Shown piece after piece: positions 23,540 to 34,204 of a DNA stretch of 64,000 bases (the first letter of the stretch is position 1; every line of letters begins with the position of its first letter). The notes under the pieces were generated by a model. That model was not told the DNA's origin. It ran no database searches and saw only the letters and a list, made by a program, of their open reading frames with translations. The stretch comes from Turnera subulata (Eukaryota > Streptophyta > Magnoliopsida > Malpighiales > Passifloraceae), in NCBI GenBank assembly GCA_028386065.3, contig JAKUCV010001601.1, positions 1-64,000 on the forward strand, in the 5' to 3' direction. Made by a program: the position numbers and the translations under genes.

Positions 23540-23540
23540 N
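23540..23540. other. Single N: assembly join
   Basis: The only ambiguous base in the window. It lies between the end of the duplicated block and a 5'-truncated LTR, which marks a contig junction rather than a sequenced base. Confidence 0.85.
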
Positions 23541-25917
23541 AAAAAAAAAAACTCTCCATTCCTGCAAAATCGTTTGAAGCAGGAAAGAAAAGAAAAGAAA
23601 AAAAAAAACCAAACAACAACACATCACAACACCACCCCACCGCCACGTCACCACCTCTTCCCCCTCCCTCCTTTTTCTTTTTCTTCCTTCTCTTCCACCA
23701 CGCCGGCCAAGCCACCACTGCCGGCCACTCGCCCTTATCCTCTCTTCCTCCTCCAACTCGTCGCGTCACGGTCGCCACCGAACCCAGCCACCACCGGAAG
23801 GAGACCCGCAGCCGCCTGTGTCGCTGCTGCCGCCTCTCGCCGCACACGACGACCCGAGAGCTTCGACCACCTCCTGCAACCGCCGGCCGCAGCGACAGCG
23901 TCTTCATCCCTCGCCTTTGCTGCCGCGTCACCGCGACGTCCCCGCACTGCCCCGCCTCGCCCCGGAGCTGTCACCTCTCGCCGTCGCACCGTCTGTGAAG
24001 GTGAGGAAGACGCGACCCGTTTGATTACCTCACGGGTCGGGTCGACCCGCGCCTTATGGTTGGGTCGTGGGCTGAAAATATTGAGTTGGGTTGTGGGTTG
24101 TTGGGTATTAGTTGTTAGGTTGGGCTTGGTTGCATGAGCTTGGGCTTAAGGCTTTGTGTTGGGCTTAGGGTGAGATGGGTTAGAGAGGTTGGAGTGGGTT
24201 TGGGCTCTGGGCTTGGGTTCTGGGGCCCAGTCCGAAATAAGAAATATAAAAAAAAAAGAGGAAAAAGGAAAAGGGGAAATTAAAATCTGGAAATAAAAAC
24301 TAAAGAGAAAATAATTTTGGAAAATAGGGGAAAAGGTTTAAAGTTTGGAAATGATATTTTGGGAGAAAATATAGGAAAGTATATTCTGAAAAAAAAAATA
24401 ATAAAATAATAATAAATAATATTTTGGAAAGTACGTACCTAGGAAATAAATTTTGGAAAGGGTATTATCAAGGTAGTAAAATACCGGAATAGTACCCGGG
24501 TATAGGAAAAAGTATAGAAGGGTATTATTGACACTTGAAATAAATGGTGAATGATGATAATAATGGAGAAATTAATCCGGGAGAGTAACCGAGCCGAGTT
24601 TATATTTAATTTACGGTATACAGTATTAGCAAGGCATTTGCATACCATCTTATGTGTGCATATTATTTGATTGATATAGGAGTTGATAACGAATAGTTTG
24701 CTGAGGAACCGGACTTGGAACTTGCTGGGCAATTCCATAATTAATATCGGCTAAGGTGAGGATGGATAACCCTTGTTATGTTGCCTGTAATACTTGTGTG
24801 CTTTGTTGTTCGATTGAACGGCTGAATTGTTGGATGTTTGATTACTGCTGTGGTATTATTGTTGCCTTGAGCTATGATATTGATTCTGTGGATATTATGC
24901 TGAGATTGATGTTGAACTATTGACTGTGGAAATTGTGAAAAAGAAATTGGAATTGGAATTGGAATTGATTTGAGATGTTGGTATAATTGTCATGTGGAAG
25001 TAGTGGTACGACCCGATGGTTTGAAAATTAATTTTGGGATGCTATGGTCGGTTTTGGTTTGGTTGGCCCGTCATGCCTGTGGTTAGGGTATACCAAATAC
25101 CCAGTGGCTCGGATATGCCGAATATCCGCGGTGGCTCGGATATGCCGAATATCCGCAGAGGCTCAGATATGCCGAATATCTGGTTGGCATGACGTCGCCT
25201 GAGGTTGGGGTATACCGAATACCCAGTGGCTCGGATATGCCGAATATCCGCAGTGGCTCGGATATGCCGAATATCCGCGGTGGCTTGGATATGCCGAATA
25301 TCCGGTTGTTTTGATATGAGGATTGATTGTTGACCTAGCATCCGGAATTAATTGATTACCAGGTACGACCCTAGCTTGTCCAGTGACGGGGGCCCGGAAG
25401 ATAAAATTGGTAATAATAATTAAGCATTCTTTTGGCTTTGGTTCAGTTGTTGTGATATGATGTTGCTTATCTGTGTTTGCTTTTAAGTATTACGGTTGCT
25501 TGCATATCACTGTTTATCCTTGGTCGGTGAGCACTTCGGACTCACCCCTCGCCTGCGGGGTTTCATCCCGTAGGATTAGCTGTTTCCGTAGTTCAGGTAC
25601 GACGTTCGATGGCTGCTGCTTTCTTCTCCACCTGACTCCGGATCCATACCACCGATGCATGTGCATAAGTCTTCCGCTGCTAATCTATTGCTTATATTGT
25701 TGTATTGCTGATTTCCTGTGATATGTATATTACTGATACTATCTGCTGCTGCTGAGAGCACTGTGTTGGGTTGAATAATAGTCCCCGAGTGTGGGTGACA
25801 GCTGTATTGATAGTTGCTTTTGTATAATATTGGCACGATGTACTGTCTGTTCTATCATAATGAATAGTTTCGGCACGTGTTTACTGTGTTACGGTAAATA
25901 CGGGTCGGGGCGCTTCA
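23541..25917 (+). mobile_element. 5'-truncated LTR of family B
   Basis: Same LTR family as 796-9770 and 52693-55558, in plus orientation. The 3' end GGGTCGGGGCGCTTCA is intact at 25917, but the TGTAACAG start is missing because the sequence begins at the N. The GC-rich block (23640-24000) ends in a donor-like AAG|GTGAG at 24001. The exon-like segment is at 24680-24755, with a TAG in its short frame. The array of CGGATATGCCGAATATCCG hairpins is at 25100-25310, and the GGTGAG...CTCACC hairpin near 25527. No primer-binding site follows, so it is probably a solo LTR. Confidence 0.85.
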
Positions 25918-26617
25918 TAAATGGCTTACCTATTTTTGGCTCTGCTGGCAATAACAGTTACAGTTCAAGAAAAGCTCCCATGTCTCCACCACCTTCACAA
26001 ATATAGATCATATGCAGGTGAGCAAACAATCAAATCAAGTTCGTTACAGTATCAATTGGCAAAACAAAATTATAACACAATTATATACAATCACAAACAG
26101 GATCCCTCTGCAAGAAACCAACAACAAACACGCACGTACGAAGGTGATGCGACTCCAACACCTCAAATCATGGACGTCGTCAATTTATAGCAGGATGGAT
26201 GGCAGAAGTCGCAAGGCATTCTATGGATTAGTTCATGAATGATATTCAATAAAGTTAATGGCAATAGACTCTCCATTTCCCAGCATAATTACATGAATGT
26301 TGTAGTTTCCGTTTCAAAGGAATGAACTTAAAGCTATTAGGCAATTCAAAAGACATTATCCACTTACTATCATAAATGGCAAGCAAAAACATTTTGTAAC
26401 TAAGTCATGTATTGGATATGAAGAGCCCTTAACATTAATGCCAACAAAAACATTTTGTAACTAAGTCATGTATTGGATATGAAGAGCCCTTAACATTAAT
26501 GCCAACATTAATGCCAACAATAACCCACAAATTGTAATGGGGATGCCACATGTCAGCACCAAAATTACCAGGTGTCATCACCATATTTGGGACTCTGCTT
26601 TAATATATATATATAGA
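25918..26617 (-). mobile_element. Probable Helitron 5' terminal segment (minus strand)
   Basis: Read on the minus strand from 26617 the sequence starts TCTATATATATATATTAAAG, then GCAGAG and further on GACATGTGGCATCCC. This matches the AT-rich 5'-TC start and following CATGTGGCA-type sequence common in plant Helitrons. The flanking host bases fit insertion between A and T: the other copy of the flank reads CTAATTGGG, and this one reads GA|TTGGG. The 3' hairpin and CTRR end are not visible; they would lie beyond the truncated LTR to the left. No Rep/helicase is present. A 61-bp tandem repeat lies at 26386-26515. Confidence 0.5.
26386..26515. repeat. 61-bp tandem repeat, two copies
   Basis: The unit starting AAAACATTTTGTAACTAAG and ending ATTAATGCCAAC occurs twice, 61 bp apart, followed by an extra short ATTAATGCCAAC copy. 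It lies inside the probable Helitron. Confidence 0.85.
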
Positions 26618-27258
26618 TTGGGTTTGCCACTTGGCACAACTTGCTTAATGTAGTAAAAATAAGGGAAAAAAAATAGAAAAGAAAGGGGAAATAAAAGAAG
26701 AAAATTGATTCCATTAAACAATTCCATTTTTGTGAGAAATTGTAGAAAGAAGCAAAAAGAAAGAAAGGAAAGAAAATTTAAAAAAAAATGTAAAAAAAAT
26801 TGTAGCAATAGATGGAATGACCAAATTGATGCTCTTAGAAAATTGAATCGCTAATTTGTTAGAATAAAATTAAATTACCAGATGGTTTTAAGTTAAAATT
26901 AAAGTGTGTAAACTAAAATTTAGCTATAAAATACTAATAAATATTAGCTTATTACAATCCATTTCTTCCTTCCTTTCTTTATCTCCACTCTCTTCCGCTT
27001 ATAAGATACTACAATTTCTTCATGGGTTTCTCAGAGCAAATTGTGAGGCTTAATGCTTTTTTTTTTCTTCTTCTTTCCAATCACTACATTGACGCCGTCT
27101 ACATTTGTATGAAATTCAGATTCAGTAATAATCATATCTCGTACTGAGCAATTCTTTTATGACAAAAATCACAAAAAGTAATAAAAAATACAATAAATTC
27201 TGTATATATGTATATTTGTGACTTGGCAGTAGGGTGTGTGCTATTTTATGGCTGCTTG
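26617..27258 (+). repeat. Second copy of the duplicated 0.64 kb block, PNSL2 promoter
   Basis: Near-identical to 22896-23539. This copy is continuous with PNSL2 and therefore holds the real upstream region of that gene. A pyrimidine-rich leader-like stretch (near 26960-27080) is included. Confidence 0.85.
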
Positions 27259-27417
27259 TGTGTTGATGTCAACATAGGCCATAGGGTCATAAGAGGATAA
27301 CGAATGGGAGAAGGAAGATTAATATGTGTAAGGCCCCTGTTGGAGTAAGGGGCAGCAAAAGGCAACTGATCCTATTATCCAAACCCATAATATTGAACAA
27401 CAACACTTACCTTGACG

Positions 27418-28132
27418 ATGATGATGACGATGGCCACCACCAATGCTCCTGCAGTAACCATCCTCCATCCGCCAATCAAAGCATCATCAATCTCACCATC
27501 ACCACCCCAACAAAATGTGATGACCACCAACCGCCGAAATCTGTTTCAGAAAGCATTAGTAATCCTGGCCACTACTACCTCCTTAGGAGTAGGAACTCCT
27601 GTTGCACTGGCCCAGAACTGGGGTACACATTCATTTATAAAGGAATACTACTTCATGCCTGATTTATCCCCTGAAGATTCTGCCGCCAGGATCAGGCAAA
27701 CCGCGGAAGGGCTACATAGTATCAGGGACATGCTGGAGAGCATGGCCTGGAGATATGTCATGTTCTACATCAGGGTCAAGCAAGCCTATCTCCGTAAAGA
27801 CTTGAAGATTGCCTTCTTCACTCTTCCTGAGAGTCGCCAGGATGATTATATCAGAGTAGCCAATGAGTTGACTGACAATATTGCCATGGTACCTTTCTTT
27901 TTTTCATTTTAATTCTTCCAATATTTGTTATTTAATATTGCTCATTTTGTTTTACTTTTAAAAAGCTCATTTTGGGTTCCATTATCTAGTATATATGGTG
28001 TTCCTGATACTGTGCTTAATGTTCTGTTTCCAGTTTGATCGTCATGTTCGCACCCCAAGGGTGTATGAATCGTATCTGTACTATGAGAAGACCCTTGAAT
28101 CCATTGATGAACTTGTGGCATTACTGGGTTAG
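27418..28132 (+). CDS. PNSL2: PNSL2, lumenal PsbQ-like subunit of the chloroplast NDH complex (2 exons)
   Basis: PNSL2 (PsbQ-like 2) belongs to the lumenal subcomplex of the NADH dehydrogenase-like complex that supports cyclic electron flow around photosystem I. Exons are 27418-27888 and 28034-28132, giving 189 residues. Residues 1-38 are a Ser/Pro/Thr-rich chloroplast transit region. Twin arginines at 39-40 precede a hydrophobic stretch and VALAQ (cleavage after A65), the mark of Tat-dependent export to the thylakoid lumen. The mature part is a PsbQ-like four-helix bundle: NWGTHSFIKEYYFMPDLSPEDSA, then AWRYVMFYIRVKQAYL, then VRTPRVYESYLYYEKTLESID. Several ATGs lie close together (27418, 27421, 27424, 27430) and the true one is uncertain. 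The 27324-27662 open frame is out of frame with the gene. Length is normal for PNSL2. Confidence 0.9.
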
Positions 28133-28406
28133 ATCTTGTAAAGTCTGTGTAAGTACGATAACATTTGCGGTTTGTAATCAATCTGCTGCATGCCCTAAAA
28201 TCTTAAATTCCAGGACTAGGGATATACTATGTTCTTCTGTAATTGTTGATGTTCATGGTTATGTTGCTATACACATCCGTAAGATGATGCAGAGATGTTG
28301 TGTTAGAACAAGAAAGGAATTTGTGCTGTTGTGCTAGAGAATATCTGGAGCACAATCAGGCATCCACAAATTAATCGGTTATGTCATAAATAAATCATTA
28401 CATGAA

Positions 28407-29294
28407 TCATTTGTGGAGCTGAGATAAAGCCACAGTGGATGTAATGATTATTAGCATGATTAGAACTATTGACACGAAAGATCCAATGAGAGATCCTGAA
28501 ATTCGACCGCAGAAGTTGTTGAGCTGTTGGCAGATTGCGGTCCAGTTCGCATTACCGTCACCCTGGTGTGCTAAGTAAACAATGGATGTCGCAGCAGAAG
28601 CCCCTGCAGTGAGGAGTGCCATCATTACCTGAACAAGGTTGAAACATATCATAAGTTTCTCTTATCGGTTCCTTTGTACACATCCCAGATGGAACATCAC
28701 AAATTGGAAAGCTTCAGAAGAAGAACGCGTGGTATGTTTTGATTATGTAATACAACCAAGGTTAATCAAACCATATATATATATGACTTTTAAATCTCCA
28801 TTCAATGTGTATATATATAAAAGAGGACAAAGGAAGTTCCCTTCCATACAAAATATGTTGCTTACTGTATCAAAAATGACCAAGATGATCCGGCTGATTT
28901 TTGCTGCACTCCTGATGAGCTGATAGATAGATAGTGGAGTAGAGAATACAAGATATCCACATACAACAGAGTTGGCAATCACAAAGAATCTGTTTGAAAG
29001 GTGAAAAACCTATATAATATATGTATATGCAGAACTTGAAAACTTATCAAATGAGATTGAGAAACTTGTAGTAGAAAAAACTTACGTGAGTGCGGGAAGA
29101 TCATTATACTCTGCTTTGAAGAAGAACTGTGAGGAGAATGGACGTGTTTCCTTAGTAGTTCCCATGGCTAAGGCACTCCCAAATGTGCCAACAGCTGCAA
29201 GAGTTCTTAGAAGAAGTTCTAGTACAGAGATCCCTCTGTTCATTACTTGTTTTTGGGTTGAATCCCTTGACACTTCTCCAGACTCAAGTACCAT
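28407..29294 (-). CDS. CASP-like (CASPL) four-helix membrane protein (3 exons)
   Basis: CASP and CASP-like proteins are MARVEL-related plasma membrane scaffolds; true CASPs organise the Casparian strip and recruit lignin-forming enzymes. Exons (minus): 29294-29086, 28989-28866 and 28628-28407, with donors GTAAGT, GTAAGC and AG acceptors, giving 184 residues. Four hydrophobic segments lie near 24-46, 71-91, 100-126 and 150-178. The conserved Arg in segment 1 (ELLLRTLAA) and Asp in segment 3 (ILVIFDTVM) are present. The first extracellular loop has [24 protein letters not shown], shortened in CASPLs but close to the CASP1-5 signature. The second loop, [15 protein letters not shown], has the paired Cys of the family. 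This suggests a CASP-subgroup member, but true CASP or CASPL1 cannot be settled here. It lies tail-to-tail with PNSL2. Confidence 0.9.
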
Positions 29295-32200
29295 TTTCCT
29301 GGAGGATAATTTTTCCTTTTGCTTCTCTCTTTGCAGCTCTGTCCAGTCCCCCCACTTACCTTAAAGTGCTTTGGTGTGACTAATTTCAGCGGCAATAGAG
29401 GAAAAACCTAAGCACTTAACCGAAAATAGCATACTGAAGCAAATTTGGATTTTCTCAATGTACTCTGGTGAGAAATAATTAAATTTAAGTATTAGGTATG
29501 CAAAGATTGATGAGTGCTTGGTTTAGTTTCTATTAGCATCCCAGATGTCATTACTTGATAGGATAGAAGGACGAACTGATTACAACTAGACAAAGGGTGA
29601 CGAGTTACAGTAATATTTTCTACTTGATATTTAGGCTACCTTGATGTGTATTGCTTTTATGCTTTTATCTGAAGTATACACTAAAATTCCAGCCACAGCA
29701 AAATTAGTAGATGCTCTCACTTACTGTATGATTGGATAAGGTTGGCACTTCACTATTTGGAACCTAACAAAATTGCCTAAAAAAAGAATACTGATGTTTT
29801 ATCTGGGTACTGGGGTTAGGCTTCAATCATAGACATAAAACTACAGATTTGATATGATTGCTAGACCATCATTCTGGTTACTTCTGTCATGCTTATTGAC
29901 ATCTGTTGTAGGATATCAAATAATGTAAATTGCGTCTCCTACATCTTCTTCGAAACGCTGCTTGTTATCTCAGAATTAACCATAACCACGCACTTTTATT
30001 TTCTGAAGCAGGCTTCATCTGATTTTGTTAGAATCAGACCCTAAAGATTGCAAGTGCACGAATCTGATTCTCAACAGTATGAAATCATCTAAGCATCTCT
30101 TTATATATCATCATCTGGGACTACTGTCATTGATACATAAAGACCAAACAGCCTTATTTTTATGAAATAAGACTGCAAAAGTCGGTACACAAGGTAAATT
30201 AACATCTGGGATGTAAAGAATGAAACTATCTAACATAATGATGCATTCAAGTTCGACACTAGTTTAAGTGGTATTTTCTGTCAATATTCTTGGCATTGGA
30301 TAAGTGACTCGCTAATCGTAATAACACAGGTGCGATTCTAATATAAATGATGCTTATAAACAAAATGTATTCACTTGCATATATACTACAACTGATCAGG
30401 CCATGAGGCCAAAGCCAGCCTGTGAGGAGACTATCAAATTGTTCTATGTGCATTTTATTTATAATATTTTCATTATTCTGAAAGTGCTTCTCTGATTTAT
30501 TTCGTGACACCTGAATGCTTAATTAATTATGTACGCTTGATTTTGTTTTGAGCAAAAAAGTTGAGTTCTGAGAGATTAAAGAAAGAACAACTTACATACA
30601 TGAACTCGTGATGTGCATCAAGATACCACCCTTTGCATCAAATCTTCATGGAATCAATAACATTCATCATATCATCAGTACCTTAATCATCATAGATCTA
30701 ACATGTGATCATGAGATATAAATGTAGCCAAGGACAGCTTGCCGGTCCTCTCTGTCTACAGGGAGACCTCGCAAAGGATAAACAGCATAATTTTTTGATC
30801 AAGAGGAAACCATATTCTCCATTCATAACTATCGTACTTACATACTGGTACAAATATACACATACAATGCATTTACAAAATATCATGCAACAAAAGATCT
30901 TCCAACTCCCTGGGAGGGGTGGAGAGCCAAAAGATCTTCAGCATAATTGTAGCATACACTAAGGTACCAGTGCAGCAAATAGATATTTGTTGCTAATTAA
31001 TGATCATGAGACTATAATTGGACACCTAGTTGTTAAGAGCCTGCCGGCAAGTCATCCTTGGCTGCACCACATCAAATCATGTTCACATGAAAGACCTTAG
31101 ATGAATAATTATAGCATCAAGGGTATTTACAATTCACTGCAAAGAAACAATATTGGCACGTTCGGGTTTCTAAGATCACTAAATGTGTTACTTTGAAGGA
31201 CTTTCTCAGGAGATTTAAAGGTTAAGAAAAGAAAAAGGTGAAAGAGAAGAAGGTAGGGTTTCTCTGCTGTTTCTATGGGTGTGATTTTAAGCTGGTATAT
31301 GTTGTCGCCATGAAGAAAGCATTTGACATGAATTTTTTTTTTCTATTTTTCCAACCCAAAATATCTAAATTTTTTAAGTTGTTAATTTTCAAAATTGAAC
31401 AAAACCTTATCCCTATGGGATAAACAATTGAAAACTGATTTGTTACCAATTTCAGCGATGGCAGATCACTATTCACGCCGTTCAAGATTTTATTTAAAGA
31501 TTGACTAGAACTGGCATTTCCCTCTTTCAATTATTTTTTAAAATTATTTTGGGTTACTGGACCATGAAAGGGCAAACTTTTGTTGTTAATTTTCCCGTCT
31601 CCTGTCGAAATGTCATCATAAAAAATGATGAGACATCTTTTTTATCAGTTGGTGAGACTTTTAATTATAAAAGGGTTTTTTCTACTCAAATTTCAGAAAT
31701 CTTCTTCATATTGTTATGAGAAAGGGAAAAACTATACTATTCAAGCTGTACCTATACAAGCAGATAACTAGGAAATAAATTAACACCGCGTAACAATTCA
31801 TTTCAAAAAAATTGGGATCCATATATGATTTATTTAATAGAAATTATAGCAGAATGTTTACAGGTGTACAGGGGAAAAAAGAAGAAGAAAACAATCGTTT
31901 GTTACTGGAATTAATAGTTCTAAGGGATATGAGTCACACTAAAAGAAAAAGTTATTAATGCTATGGCAATGATATATTGCATCTACAACTGTGCTAATCA
32001 TAGTATATTTCTTCTACCACTCTCGTGAATCCTGAACATGGTTGTATATTTGTTAATACTACATAGTAGGTGACATGAGCTGTTTTGCTGCCATTTTCCA
32101 CCAGCGCCTTCTGCTGGAGCTTGCAGATAATGATGACTCTTCTCCTGAACTCAGCTATTCCTCTTTTTCTGCCATCTTTTGAGCTCCACCGCAACAGCCA

Positions 32201-32391
32201 CTCAGCATTTTTGCTTTTTTTTTTTTTCCCCCTTTGCAGGAATGGGGATAACATCACACCATCCTAGAAATCCATCCTATGTACTACTAATCAACAGGGA
32301 GAAGTCAGATCACATAAAAATAGCGTATGTTTGTTTTTCCAGGATAACATCACACCATCCTAGAAACCCATTTTTGGAGCATTTTTAAATA
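29295..32391. other. Intergenic region between CASPL and the MULE
   Basis: About 3.1 kb with no supportable gene. The first part is the CASPL promoter on the minus strand. Short AT-rich frames (for example 30259-30510, 31273-31530, 32085-32267) show no domain. A 25-bp direct repeat (GGATAACATCACACCATCCT...) occurs at 32246 and 32342. Confidence 0.45.
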
Positions 32392-32675
32392 GGTAAATGC
32401 TAAGACACTTATATGTTTTTTGTGGGTTAAAAGACGCAGTATGTCCTTTCACTTTTTCGATTTCAATGTTTGTGTCCCTCTTCTTTTTATTTGAAACATT
32501 ATGTCCCCCAACCAGTTAGAAATGAAACAATATCGTCCGAATTTCCTCCAATAGCCGGTCGTCCAATCACAAGCCGCCACGTGTCTAGGGGGCCCGGACC
32601 TGTTGTCCAGCTGGAAAATATTTTAAACCCCTCCCTTTTATTTTCCGAATTTCATCTTTTGTTTTCCGAAAAATA
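32392..32675 (+). repeat. Left TIR of the MULE
   Basis: Inverted copy of 41241-41526. It contains a GC-rich stretch (GGCCCGGACC near 32592) and CCACGTG at 32578. In MuDR-like elements the TIR drives the gene next to it; here that would be the GRF gene on the plus strand. Confidence 0.9.
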
Positions 32676-32868
32676 GGAAAAAGAAAAAGAAAATAGTTTT
32701 TAATTGTTGTGGGGCCCGCACTCCTCAACCCTAATTCCTTCCCCCTCATTTTTTATTGTATTTTCTTGCAGCTTATCTAAACCATGCTCCTCCCCCCTTG
32801 GTTATTAGAAAAGCTGGGGCAAGAAACCGTAGGGGAAATCTTAGATCTACCACTAACACTCCTCTCAA

Positions 32869-33381
32869 ATGGCGTCTCCATCATCTTCATCTAATACTTC
32901 TCTCAACTCCATTTCTTCCAAACCGAATACCGAGAGGGCTCCCGAGAGAGATTCAATAGATGGCAAGTTCGTAATTTCAACATTAGGCCAGAAACCGGAC
33001 TACGATTATGAAGGTGTTATCGTATGTTCTTGTGGGCGCAGGTCTCCCAGATGGTACTCGTGGAGCAACAGGAACACAGGGAGGAGATTCAATCGTTGTG
33101 GTTTCTTCAATCGTTGTAATTTCTTGTAGTGGGTTGATGGGCAATTTGAAGACAGAGCTCGACAACTCTTAATTGGATTGAGGAATCGTGAGAGGCAATT
33201 GGTTGGACGTAATGAAGAACTTGAGCAGGAGATCAAATAGTTGAAAGAGGAAATTAGATTTCTGCGCAGCCAACGTCAAGGCAATGTCGTCTGGAGGTGG
33301 AGAAGATGCGAGGGATACGGTGGTATAATTTTAGTTTTAGCAGTAGTCTTAGCTTGTGTTTTTATTGGTAATGGTAATTAA
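32869..33381 (+). pseudogene. GRF zinc-finger protein gene of the MULE, two TAG stops
   Basis: One frame of 171 codons runs from the ATG at 32869 to TAA at 33379-33381 and is broken only by TAG at codon 87 (33127) and codon 124 (33238). The product follows the plant GRF zinc-finger layout. A Ser-rich head is followed by a zinc finger with CSCGRRSPRWYSWS, TGRRFNRC and CNFL-stop-WVDG. Next comes a basic/acidic coiled-coil region rich in Leu, Glu and Arg, and the product ends in a C-terminal hydrophobic segment (IILVLAVVLACVFIG). GRF fingers bind single-stranded nucleic acid in TOP3A and NEIL3; the role of the small plant proteins is unknown. It lies inside the MULE, convergent to the transposase, in the position of mudrB. 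Both stops could come from CAG by C-to-T change. Confidence 0.75.
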
Positions 33382-34204
33382 TACAATACAATGTTATATG
33401 CTGCGTTGTTTTGGATTTTGAGGTTTTAGCTTTGGCCTGTGGTTGGCATGTTGGGTGCGTTGGATTTTTCTGACCAAAAGGTTGTGTTTTGTGAAGTTGG
33501 GAAGTTGAAATGTTATGCATAAGTGTTTTTGCAGCACCTTAATTTTTGTGGCTGATGTCGGGTCTTGTTTTGTTCTGTTCTGTGCTATAGCAGAACGTTA
33601 ATTTCACTGAACGTTGATTTAGCTGAACGTTAATTTAGCAGAATGTTAACTAGTAAGCATTTACGTTGTGTTTTGTGTTAATGACTCCCCTAAACGGATT
33701 ACTAGTTTTTAGTGCATTCTCAGGATCACGTGCAATGGTTTGGATGCTTTATGCCACCATTAAGGAGAGCATGCAGGGGGTTGAACTGACCAAATGGTAT
33801 AAATGGTCAATTGAAACACAACCCGATGCTTTACATGGTGATGCCTCATCTAAACATGAAGATGCCTCATCTAAACAAATAGACATGAAAAGATCTACAT
33901 AAACATTAAAAAGAAAGATCCATAAATAGAGGTTTTGACATAAACATAAACAGAGGTTCTGACATAAACATTAAACATTAAAAGAAAGATCAACATCAAC
34001 AGAGGTTCTAACATCAAAATGAGCTGACGCCTGATGCTTGCAAATAGCCATGCCCAAAAGGGCTACATAAAGAGAATAACATTGCAAAACAAGGATGGCA
34101 AGCACTGAGTTTTTGCATCCACTGAAACTAGGTAACGTAGTAAGTTATAAAGTAGTTATAGCAAACAAGCAGGCCAAAATATGCTGTTGAGGTTCATCAA
34201 TTCT
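33382..34204. other. MULE spacer between the convergent genes
   Basis: Non-coding part of the MULE between the stop codons of the two convergent genes. No recognisable feature; the frame at 33666-33902 has no domain. Confidence 0.5.

Noticed and set aside
23403..24137. Open frames on both strands across the N and the GC block
   Set aside because: They cross an assembly join and low-complexity A runs, and have the same GC-driven composition.
25080..25315. Repeat-spacer appearance like a CRISPR array
   Set aside because: This is a plant nuclear LTR; the units are contiguous palindromes without unique spacers.
27324..27662. 112-residue frame overlapping PNSL2
   Set aside because: It is in another frame; the PNSL2 frame carries the transit peptide and the conserved domain.
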